From NCBI GenBank assembly GCA_905200945.1, contig CAJKMG010000002.1, positions 186,001 through 250,000 of the forward strand: DNA of 64,000 nucleotides. Reading direction: 5' to 3'. Below are positions 16,969 through 25,700 of this stretch, piece after piece (within the stretch, counting starts at the first letter, position 1; each line of letters opens with the position of its first letter). The translations under genes and the position numbers were made by a program. The notes under the pieces were generated by a model. The model ran no database searches. It saw only the letters and a list, made by a program, of their open reading frames with translations, and was not told the origin of the DNA. Source of the stretch: an uncultured Akkermansia sp. Its GTDB lineage: Bacteria; Verrucomicrobiota; Verrucomicrobiia; Verrucomicrobiales; Akkermansiaceae.

Positions 16969-17637
16969 TTACGCCTTCACGGCCCATGCGGGACGTTTGG
17001 CGCGGGTGATGTGCGGAGCCCTCACATACAGCGGTTCCGCCGGACTTTCCAGAAGTTCTTCTCTGCGGGCCTCCGCCAGGGACAGCCACGCGGCCCCGAG
17101 CGCCCCCGCAGAAGGACACACGGGGACAATCCCCGACATTTCCCGGGCGGCCAGATGTTCCGCCGTTTCCGTGGAAAAAACGGGCACGCCTTTTCCCATG
17201 CACTCCGCCACGCAGGCGCGGGCCTGCTCCGCAGGCAGCACTGCCGGCACATCCGTCAGAACGCCGTTTTCCAGCCTCCCCCACGTCCAGCCGCCACGCC
17301 GGGCATCTGACATTACGCAGGCCTCACCATGATGCAGACCAAGTCCGTTCCAGGAGGAAAAAGCCGCCACGCGGGAACCGTGCACCAGGGAAAGACCATC
17401 CGCCACGGCCAGCGCTACGCGGATTCCGCCGTAAGCGCCCGGACCGGAACCTACCACGATTTCCTTCAAACGCCGCCCTTCCAAAGCATCCAGAACCTGC
17501 CGCACCGCCTTGAAAATAGCGGAGGAATGATTGCGCTCCGCTCTCCATGCCGCCTGGCACAGCAGACTTTCCCCGCTCCAAGCCGCAACGGAAGACTGCA
17601 CACAGGAAGTTTCCAGAACCAGCAGGACATCTTGCAT
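16969..17637 (-). CDS. tsaB: tRNA threonylcarbamoyladenosine biosynthesis protein TsaB
   Basis: TsaB is the non-catalytic partner of TsaD in making t6A37 in tRNAs that read ANN codons. The 222-residue protein starts with VLLVLETSCVQSSVAAW, an ASKHA-fold phosphate-1 motif, and has VVGSGPGAYGGIRVALAVADGLS, the TsaB hallmark helix used for dimerisation. It lacks the HxxxH metal site of TsaD, as expected. The start at 17637 was chosen because it begins at the family N-terminus; the frame stays open 27 codons further upstream. The neighbouring citrate synthase has no functional link. Confidence 0.9.
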   Translation of the reverse strand: MQDVLLVLETSCVQSSVAAWSGESLLCQAAWRAERNHSSAIFKAVRQVLDALEGRRLKEIVVGSGPGAYGGIRVALAVADGLSLVHGSRVAAFSSWNGLGLHHGEACVMSDARRGGWTWGRLENGVLTDVPAVLPAEQARACVAECMGKGVPVFSTETAEHLAAREMSGIVPVCPSAGALGAAWLSLAEARREELLESPAEPLYVRAPHITRAKRPAWAVKA

Positions 17638-17761
17638 GCGGTGGATTATACAGGAACAGCCGGCGTGGATAAAACATTTTTTCCTCCGGTTTCCGGAAGA
17701 GGAAAATTTGGTTCGCATTTCTCCTCAAGTCCCTTTATGCTGGTTCCAGACCTCACACCGC

Positions 17762-18670
17762 ATGCCCAAGGCTCCCAGACACACACCGCCGCGCCAGGAC
17801 TGGCGCCGGTATGCAGAAACCGCCCGGAAACCAAGATCCGCGGCAAGCCTCGGCGACATGATGCGGCAATGCAACCGGGACGCCTGGAACAAGACTTACC
17901 GCGCCCAGGTATCCTCTGAATACTGGGAGGACGAATGCCAGGAATTTTCCTTCATGGATCTCCCGCGCAGAACCCGGTTCATCAGGCATGCCGTAGCCAC
18001 CCTTATCCTGCTTCCGCTGGCCCTGATCACGGCCATGTCCCTGTGCGACCAGCTGGCCCATGCCTCCGGCAGCCTCAATATTCTCTTCTCCATTCCCGTA
18101 TGGTATGCCCTGATGGGAGCTGCCGTGTGGGTGGTGCTGGGCAGCAGCAGGCTGTTCACATCCTCCCTGCTGTACCTGTACGTATTGGGGCATGAACTGA
18201 CGCACGCTCTGGCGGTCATTTGCAGCCGCGGCTCCATCCATGCTTTCAAAGCGGATCTGGACGGAGGGTACATCCAGACGGACAAAAACAACATCTTTAT
18301 CTCCCTTTCCCCCTACTTCCTTCCTCTCTGGGCCATGCTGTGGGGATTGGTATGGGGCGTAACGTACCTCTTCTGGCCTACAGTCACCTGCCAGGCCATT
18401 CTTTACTCCGGCCTGGGCTTCTGGTGGTGCTTCCACCTGTTCTGGACGGCATGGATCATTCCCAAGGACCAGCCGGACCTGGCGGACAACGGCACCTTCT
18501 TTTCCCTGATTCTCGTATATTTTGCCAATCTTCTTCTCTTCCTGGCGCTCCTGCGCCTGTTCAACGCCGTAAGCCTTCACCGCTTTCTGGCGGACTGCAT
18601 CCACAATGCGGAAAAATTGTGGGACGTTCTCAGGGACCTCGCCATGCTGGCTGCCGGGCTGTTCCTGTAA
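17762..18670 (+). CDS. Polytopic membrane protein with HELTH zinc-protease-like motif
   Basis: The 302-residue protein has a basic cytoplasmic N-terminus of about 85 residues and then roughly six hydrophobic segments. The third carries YLYVLGHELTHALAVI, an HExxH metal motif inside the membrane as in M50 site-2 proteases. A following segment has ISLSPYFLPLWAML, in the place where M50-like families show a conserved Pro. The usual M50 DG motif is replaced by LDGGYIQTD shortly after HELTH. The protein looks like an M50-related family, perhaps an intramembrane protease or an inactive relative; no substrate can be proposed. The start at 17762 avoids a long overlap with tsaB on the other strand. Confidence 0.65.
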   Translation: MPKAPRHTPPRQDWRRYAETARKPRSAASLGDMMRQCNRDAWNKTYRAQVSSEYWEDECQEFSFMDLPRRTRFIRHAVATLILLPLALITAMSLCDQLAHASGSLNILFSIPVWYALMGAAVWVVLGSSRLFTSSLLYLYVLGHELTHALAVICSRGSIHAFKADLDGGYIQTDKNNIFISLSPYFLPLWAMLWGLVWGVTYLFWPTVTCQAILYSGLGFWWCFHLFWTAWIIPKDQPDLADNGTFFSLILVYFANLLLFLALLRLFNAVSLHRFLADCIHNAEKLWDVLRDLAMLAAGLFL

Positions 18671-18749
18671 AAAATATTCTTTCCTTACACGGAATGATGA
18701 ACGGCATAAGTAGAAAAGGAATCCAACCTTTCGACAGAAAGGAGTTTCC

Positions 18750-19271
18750 ATGCACACCACACACTTGATTATTCTGACGATGGCCGCAGTTTCCCTGATG
18801 GGCTGCAATCCCAAGGAAACTGTAAACGCCCTCACTTCCGACCAGAACGTTACCCAGAAGATGGCCGTGAGATTCGCGGAAAATATGGTTGGACTGCCGC
18901 GCGCTCTGGTCGTTTCAGATGCGAGAAAAGCGGCTCCGGGCGACAAAGTCACCGTCAAGGGAGCGGTGATTGGGGATGACCCCGTCTTTTCAAAAAACAT
19001 TGCCTCTTTCACCATCGGAGATCCGGCTCAGCTTCTGGTCAATATGAAGGAGAAGGGTGTCTGGGCTGCCGGTACGGTACCGGTGGAAATACGGAAAAAC
19101 AATACGATGACCGTCCAGTTCGTGGATGAACAGGGTCAGCCCATCAAACACTCCGCCAAAGGCGTGAACGGACTGAAAGAACAGGACGCCGTCATTATTA
19201 CCGGAACCATTGATCCCCATTCCACTCCGGAACGTCCGGTGCTGAACATTGAAAGCATCGTGATTGAGTAA
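18750..19271 (+). CDS. Lipoprotein of unknown function
   Basis: The 173-residue protein has a lipoprotein signal peptide ending in AVSLMGCNPKE, where Cys 19 would be lipidated. The mature part begins with a helix, then GDKVTVKGAVIGDDPVFSKNIASFTIGD, which resembles an OB-fold, and ends with AVIITGTIDPHSTPERPVLNIESI. The repeated G-x-I/V strands and NIESI ending resemble the OB-fold tRNA_anti-like family of membrane proteins. A clear Shine-Dalgarno site (AGAAAGGAG, 18739-18747) precedes the ATG, which is unusual in this window. Confidence 0.7.
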   Translation: MHTTHLIILTMAAVSLMGCNPKETVNALTSDQNVTQKMAVRFAENMVGLPRALVVSDARKAAPGDKVTVKGAVIGDDPVFSKNIASFTIGDPAQLLVNMKEKGVWAAGTVPVEIRKNNTMTVQFVDEQGQPIKHSAKGVNGLKEQDAVIITGTIDPHSTPERPVLNIESIVIE

Positions 19272-19303
19272 CACCCCTTCTGTGCCAAACCCTGATTCAT
19301 GTC

Positions 19304-19338
19304 AAACGGTTCAGGCGTTTTGCGCCTGAACCGTTTTT
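19304..19338 (+). terminator. Rho-independent terminator after the lipoprotein gene
   Basis: The stem AAACGGTTCAGGCG / CGCCTGAACCGTTT has a 5-base loop and runs into TTTTT. It lies 32 bases after the lipoprotein stop and shows that the next coding region starts downstream of it. Confidence 0.9.
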
Positions 19339-19355
19339 CATACCAGAATGCGCGC

Positions 19356-19835
19356 ATGGGATTTGATCCAGCATCATTGGGAATGATAACACTGGCCGCT
19401 ACTTCAGCGGCAGCAGGTGCGGCGTCCGCGTCTGCACAGAAAAAAAGCGCGGAAGCCACCAGACGGGCGGCGGAGGCAAATGCCGCCACCCTCAGGAACG
19501 AAGCGGAACTTCAAAAACAGACAGGGATGGAAAATGCCAAACGCATGCAGCAGGACGCTGCGCGCCAAATGGGAGAAGCCCGGCTGGACGCCGCCCAGTC
19601 CTCCCTGCTTCGGGAAGGTTCCGTCCCAATCAGGGAACAGGCTCTGGCGACACGGCTGCAAACCCGGATTCAGGACGAAGCGGCGGAAGCCATGAGGAAC
19701 GCCCAATCCCTGTACAACCGCGCCAACATGGAGCAATACATGGGCCGCGCCAATGCGAGGGCCCAGAAAACTTCAGCAATGGGCACCCTGCTCTCCGGAT
19801 TCGCCCAGGGAGGCAATACCCTCCTCAAATGGTGA
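19356..19835 (+). CDS. Ala/Gln-rich coiled-coil protein resembling phage internal virion proteins
   Basis: The 159-residue protein begins MGFDPASLGMITLAATSAAAG, a short hydrophobic Ala/Gly segment, followed by about 110 residues of Ala-, Glu- and Gln-rich helix (AEATRRAAEANAATLRNEAE) and a hydrophobic Gly-containing end, SAMGTLLSGFAQGGNTLLKW. This layout is common in small internal virion or ejection-type proteins of podoviruses and in phage proteins encoded near tail genes. No other phage gene is near, so it is an orphan. The start is the first ATG after the terminator. The phage link is a pattern resemblance and uncertain. Confidence 0.5.
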   Translation: MGFDPASLGMITLAATSAAAGAASASAQKKSAEATRRAAEANAATLRNEAELQKQTGMENAKRMQQDAARQMGEARLDAAQSSLLREGSVPIREQALATRLQTRIQDEAAEAMRNAQSLYNRANMEQYMGRANARAQKTSAMGTLLSGFAQGGNTLLKW

Positions 19836-19993
19836 AACGCCTCACAAGGAGCATCCATTCAAACGAATACAGCCGGAAATTCCGGTGCAACCGCGGCTGC
19901 TTCTTAACGCCCTCCCGCCGAATACCCCGGAAGAGATGCCTCACAAAACAGCCTTGCCTGACACGTCCTTGCCTGTCTTCCTCACATCACGGG

Positions 19994-20521
19994 TCACAAG
20001 ACCAGCGCACTTCCGCTTACCCGCGCCTCCAGGGCAAGCAATTCACGCTTCGCGTCAAGTCCCCCGCCGTAACCTGTCAGTGTCTGATTGCTGCCGATGA
20101 CACGGTGGCAGGGCACGAAAATGGAGATGGGATTGGTGGCGTTAGCGGACGCTACAGCCCGGACAGCCCTTGGATGATGAATGCGGCGCGCCAGCTCTGC
20201 ATAGGAAATGGTGGAACCGTAAGGAACTTTCATCAGTTCATGCCAGACTGAGTTTTGAAATTCCGATCCCGTAAAGACAATGGGTATATCAAAGCCTCTG
20301 CGTTCCCCCTGGAAATATTCACGGAGCTGGCTTACCGCCTGTTCAATAACCTCGGAAGTTCCTTCTTCATATTCAGCGTTGAGATGCCGGCAAATGCGGC
20401 GGTCTATCGTGCCGCGGCGTTTTTCCTTCGCCCAGTCGCAAATGCAAAGATTGCCGCCATATGAGCCAATCATCATTTCTCCAACGGGCGACAGATAACG
20501 GATTATTTTAATTGCCTCCAT
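19994..20521 (-). CDS. ogt: Methylated-DNA--protein-cysteine S-methyltransferase
   Basis: This suicide enzyme moves the methyl group from O6-methylguanine to its own cysteine. The 175 residues have an N-terminal RNase H-like domain (SPVGEMMIGSYGGNLCICDW) and the C-terminal catalytic domain with FQNSVWHELMKVPYGSTISY (helix-turn-helix), AVASANATNPISIF and the reactive Cys 138 in VPCHRVIG. No Ada-type N-terminal zinc or AraC domain is present, so it is a simple Ogt/MGMT. The frame remains open upstream to 20791, but the ATG at 20521, preceded by an AAGGACAAG-like site, fits the family. Confidence 0.93.
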   Translation of the reverse strand: MEAIKIIRYLSPVGEMMIGSYGGNLCICDWAKEKRRGTIDRRICRHLNAEYEEGTSEVIEQAVSQLREYFQGERRGFDIPIVFTGSEFQNSVWHELMKVPYGSTISYAELARRIHHPRAVRAVASANATNPISIFVPCHRVIGSNQTLTGYGGGLDAKRELLALEARVSGSALVL

Positions 20522-20872
20522 CTTCTTGTCCTTGTTATTGCATAACGCTCCTTCATCCCCCTTGTACGGCTGGGAAACATTGCTCCATGCCTGCTCATGT
20601 CCCGAAGCACAATGTTCCGCCCCAAAGGATCTTCTCCGGCAGCCTTTAGCACATTTCCCTGCTGTCTGCAATCTTTCTTCCGCATTTGCTTTTTGTTTCC
20701 AATCGGACATAAATCCCAAGTTATTCGCCCTCCCCTGCCGGGCGCCGATCATCCGGATACCGGCTTCCCCCTTGAACCATTCCCCATTCAATCAACCATG
20801 ATGATGCCTCGCACAAGAGAGGCAAAATCCCTGCGTTTTTAATGCTGATGCAAGGCCCTGAACAATATTGGG
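20522..20872. other. Intergenic region between ogt and tRNA-Arg
   Basis: No gene is supported in these 350 bases. The ogt frame stays open on the minus strand but the translation has no recognisable domain. No terminator or riboswitch was seen. Confidence 0.6.
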
Positions 20873-20947
20873 TGGCGTCCCCGGCAGGAATCGAACCTGC
20901 ATCTAGTCTTTAGGAGAGACCCGTTCTATCCATTGAACTACGGGGAC
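20873..20947 (-). tRNA. tRNA-Arg (anticodon CCT)
   Basis: Read on the minus strand, the acceptor stem is GTCCCCG / CGGGGAC with discriminator G and an encoded CCA. The D arm is GTTC...GAAC, the anticodon stem is GGTCT / AGACT around the loop CTCCTAA (anticodon CCT, reading AGG), and the T arm is GCAGG TTCGATT CCTGC. All arms close well. Confidence 0.96.
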
Positions 20948-21437
20948 CGTACATGACCCGGGGGTGACAATAAACGGGAAGGTCTCCGCGCTCAAGCAAA
21001 AAGCAGAATGAATATGCCATGCATCGTGATTTTGAACAGTGTTCACCAGGACTATTTTCCCGGATTTCCGCAACTTCCCGTTTCCCCGCCATTCTCCGCA
21101 CATCCCTGGCCGAATACAGCCATTGCTCCGATTACCTGCCGGAAGAGCCCAGAATAATGAAATGCCCGTTTGCAGATTGCCCCTCGGGGACGGAATGCGC
21201 CGCCGCTCCCGCAGAAAATCATTTCCGCTGAATCTTATCGTCAAAAAACAACGGGAAAAAACAATCCCCCAGAAAGCTCCGTCCAGATGAGCCAATTCCA
21301 GAAAAACAGAGGCGAACCGCCCCCCTGCATAGGAGCACATCCTCCGGAACGGCATCCCTCCCTGGAAAGGGAACTGGCCATACAAAAATCTTGAGCAGGG
21401 AGCGGAAGGGCCGTAGCGTGGCCGTATCATTCCCGCC
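20948..21437. other. Intergenic region between tRNA-Arg and the alcohol dehydrogenase
   Basis: About 490 bases with no supported gene on either strand. Open frames here have no start signal or recognisable motif, and one runs into the tRNA. It must contain the promoters for the tRNA and the dehydrogenase, but no clear consensus was found. Confidence 0.6.
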
Positions 21438-22625
21438 ATGCTCAATTTCGTTTACGATAACAAAACCACTCTTATTTTCGGAAAAGGCACCCATCATGAA
21501 ACGGGGCCCCTTCTCAAGCCGTTAGGCAAAAAAATCCTGCTCCATTACGGTAGCGGCAGCATCAAACGTTCCGGTCTTTACGATGCCGTGACGGCGTCCC
21601 TGAAAGCCGCCGGCGTGGAGTATGAGGAATTGGGAGGCGTCCAGGCGAACCCCACGCTTCCCCTGGTGTATGAGGGCATCCGCCTATGCCGGGAACACGG
21701 TCTGGGCCTCGTGCTGGCCGTGGGAGGAGGCAGCGTGATTGACTCCGCCAAAGCGATTGCGCTGGGCGTTCCCTATGAAGGAGACGTATGGGAACTATAC
21801 CTTTCCAAAAAACAGCCTCAGTCCGACCCTCTGCCCGTCGCCACCGTGCTGACCATTCCCGCCGCAGGCAGCGAGAGCAGCCCGAATACGGTCATTACCA
21901 ATGAAGAGACCAGAAGAAAACTGGGATACGGTTCCCCCAAACTGCGCCCCGTATTCAGCATTATCAATCCGGAATTGTTCTTCACGCTCCCGCGCCGCCA
22001 GATGGCCAACGGCGTCAGCGACATGATGAGCCACATTTTTGAGCGCTATTTTACCAGAACCCCGCATACGGACCTTTCCGACAGCCTTTGTGAAGCCACC
22101 CTGCGCACTATCATGAAAAACGCCCGCATCCTGAACGGGAACCTGAATGATTACAACGCCTGGGCGGAGATTGCGTTTTCCGGAAACATCGCCCACAACA
22201 ACCTGTTGGGCGTAGGCCGCGAACAGGACTGGGGCTGCCACGCCATGGAACACGAATTGAGCGCACTGCACCATGTAGACCATGGCGCAGGCCTGGCCGT
22301 CGTCACCCCGGCATGGATGAAATATGTTTCCCCCAAACACCAGGAAATATTCGTTCAGTTCGCCGTGAATGTAATGAAAGTGGAAGGGTCTTTCCGGGAA
22401 CCGTCAGCCATCATCCGGGAAGGTATTTCCCGTCTGGAACGCTTTTACCGGGAATTAGGGCTTCCGACGACTATGGAAGAACTGAACATCCTCCCCGGAG
22501 ATTTCCCCCTGATGGCGGAACAGGCCATTAGTGTGCGCGGTCCCGTCGGAAGCCTGGAAAAGCTGGATATCCGGGACGTCCAGGCCATCTACCGGCTGGG
22601 TTGCAGCAACTTTCAGCACGCATGA
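21438..22625 (+). CDS. Iron-containing alcohol dehydrogenase (BdhA/YqhD-like)
   Basis: This group III NAD(P)H-dependent enzyme would reduce aldehydes to alcohols in fermentation or detoxification. The 395 residues have a Rossmann-like N-domain with LVLAVGGGSVIDSAKAIALG (nucleotide binding, GGGSxxD as in NADPH-preferring YqhD and BDH), TIPAAGSESSPNTVITNE, and the metal site made of Asp and three His in MANGVSDMMSHIFERYF, DWGCHAMEHELSALHHVDHG. Motif spacing matches butanol dehydrogenases. The gene appears monocistronic. Confidence 0.92.
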   Translation: MLNFVYDNKTTLIFGKGTHHETGPLLKPLGKKILLHYGSGSIKRSGLYDAVTASLKAAGVEYEELGGVQANPTLPLVYEGIRLCREHGLGLVLAVGGGSVIDSAKAIALGVPYEGDVWELYLSKKQPQSDPLPVATVLTIPAAGSESSPNTVITNEETRRKLGYGSPKLRPVFSIINPELFFTLPRRQMANGVSDMMSHIFERYFTRTPHTDLSDSLCEATLRTIMKNARILNGNLNDYNAWAEIAFSGNIAHNNLLGVGREQDWGCHAMEHELSALHHVDHGAGLAVVTPAWMKYVSPKHQEIFVQFAVNVMKVEGSFREPSAIIREGISRLERFYRELGLPTTMEELNILPGDFPLMAEQAISVRGPVGSLEKLDIRDVQAIYRLGCSNFQHA

Positions 22626-22765
22626 CGAAAGGGGTAAAACATCCGTTCATGATGTGCCCGGCCTTCCAGCATTCCCGGTATTGTTAACAGCGTTAAGACA
22701 CTCTCCCTTTTCCCGTAACCTACTTGCAACTTGCCAAAGATTTTACCTGGGAGTAGCATGGCAGA

Positions 22766-25700
22766 ATGAACAGGTTCTTTTCCGCTCTCCTCCTGGCGGC
22801 AGGATTGCTGGCCTCCGGAATGCCGTCCCCGGCGGACGCATCCACCCCTCCGCAACAACATGCCCTTGCGGAGGGTAAAAATTCCCCTGTTTCCCCGCAG
22901 CAAAGGAAGCAAGCTGTTGAAAACCTTGAAAAGCTTCTGGATAAAAGACTGTTCAAGAAAGCGGCGGAACAGGCCCTGAAACAACTCCATGAATATGACG
23001 ACCAATACAGCGGGACAGATCTGCTTCTTTACTACCAGGCTCTTACACGTCTCAATGCCCTGGATGATTCCCTCAACCTGGATTCCATTCTGCAGGAACA
23101 GATGAAGCGTCACGGCGGCAACCCCTATTTCCTGATGGACGCCGCGCTCCTGTACCAGAACGCCTGCCATACGTTCAAACTGGTGGACGGCGCCTATATC
23201 CGCGGCGCCGGACCATGGGATGGGGAATATTCCGGAGAAGCAAGGGACCGTGTGGAAGCCCTGCGGTGCCTTGTCAAGGCCATGCAGCTGGCGGAGAAGG
23301 ACAACAACATGAAGCTTCTGGGACAACTGCGCTTCATGGCGGCTCAGGCGTTGCTGGTGAAAGACGGCCGCTACAGTTCCCATTCCCCCTTCCAGGCTTA
23401 CGCCGCCCTGGGGAACCTCACCAGCCTGAAAAAACTGCCGGGGTACGTCGCCAGGGAGGAAGCCCCCCCGTTCCGGAACGTCGCCACCGTGCCCGTCGAG
23501 GTCAATGCCAAAACGGGGAAGCCGGAAGTCGTCTTTTACCATGCCTCTTCCTCCTGGGAGACGGCTAAAAACGACGGAGAACGCATGCGCTGGCTGCTGG
23601 CCGCCGCCATTCAGGCGAGTCCGGAACTGGCCAACCAGGTCAATTATTTCACCGCATCCTGGTGCCGCCGGCTATTCTCTTATTCCAATACGGCACCGGA
23701 CCAGGAATTTGTGTACGGCCCCGGCAACGCAGGCATGGTGGCGGGCATCAACCCGGCGGAATTAAAAACGAACCAGACCGTCGTTAAAACCGACCGGACG
23801 GGCAACGGTCAATTCCTGCTCATCACCCTTCCCCCGGATTATAATTTCATCCGGATTGCTTCCGCCGTCCGGATAACTCCGGAGCCGGATTATTACGTTA
23901 ACGCCGCCAATCTGGCAGCGGACGAGTTCCTGGCCCGCAACCAGAGGCCCGCCACCGCGCAGTTATTAGGAAAGGCCCTTCAGAACTGGAACGCGCAATC
24001 CTGGGACAAGAAAGACAGGAAAGAATTTCTGGACGTGGCGGACAACCTGAAGAAACGCATCGCCTCCATCACGGAACCCAATGGAACATTTGATACGGAT
24101 AAAAGAACGCTGCTGGCAGGAGAACCGGTGGCCGTCTCCTTCTCCTACCGCAACGCCTCCAGGGCTTGCGTAGCGGTCCGCCCCGTGGATATGAAGCGGT
24201 GGCAGGAGGAGCGCATGGACAAGGTCCAGACCTCCAAAACGCTGGGAAAAGCTTACAGAAACAGATATTCCAACATGGGAAACCTGCTTTTCAGCCTGCT
24301 GCATGACTCATCCTATGCCCGCTATCTGGGGGAGGAAATCAAGGGGGAGGAAATAGCCCTGACTCCCGGGGACCAGCACCTGAACCACATCGCCCATATT
24401 CCCGTTCCCACCCGCAAACCCGGCTGGTATCTGCTCTCCGTCACTCTGGAAAACGGCTACCGGTTCCATCGCTTTCTCACTCTGTCGGACATGGTGCTGG
24501 TACGCCGTTCCGTTCCGGAAGGCAATCTCTGGTTCCTGGCGGATGCCGGAACGGGAATGCCCGTGGAAGGAGGCAGCCTGCGGTTCCTCCGCTACCGGCA
24601 GGATAAAACGCTCCAAAAACGCCAGGTAAAGGGGATCACGGACAAGGACGGAGCCATGTTGGAAACAATACCTCCCCGCGATTCCAGCGCCTTTTCCTAC
24701 AACATGTTCCTGGGCATCGCTTCCAAGGGGGAAAGTTATGTGCTGGCGGGAATATCTGACTACGGCTGGGAATCCGGCAATTACCTCATGGATACGGCCA
24801 ACAAGGCCTCCGACTCCTATTCCTGCTTTTTCCTGGAAAGCCAGCCCGTGTACCGCCCCGGACAGACGGCCCGTTTCAAAGGCGTCCTCTTCCGCCCGGA
24901 CATCGCGAATCCCGGAACAAAAGACTGCGCCGGGAAAAAACTGACGCTGACCATTGCCTCCCCAACAGGGGATGAAAGCATTTTCCCGCCAAAAACCGTC
25001 ACGACGGATTCTACAGGCAGCTTTGAACTGGAACTGCTTATTCCTGCGGACGCCCCGCTGGGCCAATACGGAGCCAAGCTGAAATTGCACGACTCCGCAG
25101 ACCCGAATTTCCGGCTGTATGCCCCCCTTTTCCGGATGGAAGAGTATAAGAAGCCGGAATTCTCCGTCAACATGGAGGCCCCCGCCAAACCCATCCGGCT
25201 GGGACAGCCCGTTCCCGTCGCCATTCAGGCGGACTATTACGCGGGCGGCCCCGTAAGCGAGGGTAAGGCAACCATCATGATTACCCGGACGCTGGGGGCG
25301 GACATCTGGACGCCCTACTGGAAATGGAGCTGGCTGTACGGCAGGTCTTTCAGCCCGTACTACATTCCCTTTTCCCCGGATGCGCCTCTGACCGTTCTGG
25401 AAAAGACGGTGCCTCTGGACAAGGACGGAAAAGCGTCCGTAGAATTGCCTACGGCGCAGGATGCCCGGGATTTCCCCTCCAGCAACGTCACCTACCGCAT
25501 TTCCGTCAGCGTGACGGACGCCTCCCTGCGGGAAGTTTCCGCTTCCGGACAGGTCATTGCCACCTCCCGCCCGTTCAATATCTTCACCACCCTGAACCGC
25601 GGCTATGCCCCCACCGGTACGCCGGTTCGGGCATCCATTACCGCGGCCACGGCGGACGGCGCCAAAATTGCCCATGCCAGGGGAACCTGCGTCCTGCAGC

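Noticed and set aside
20903..21445. A 180-codon open frame on the minus strand upstream of the alcohol dehydrogenase
   Set aside because: It reads through the tRNA-Arg gene and has no recognisable motif.
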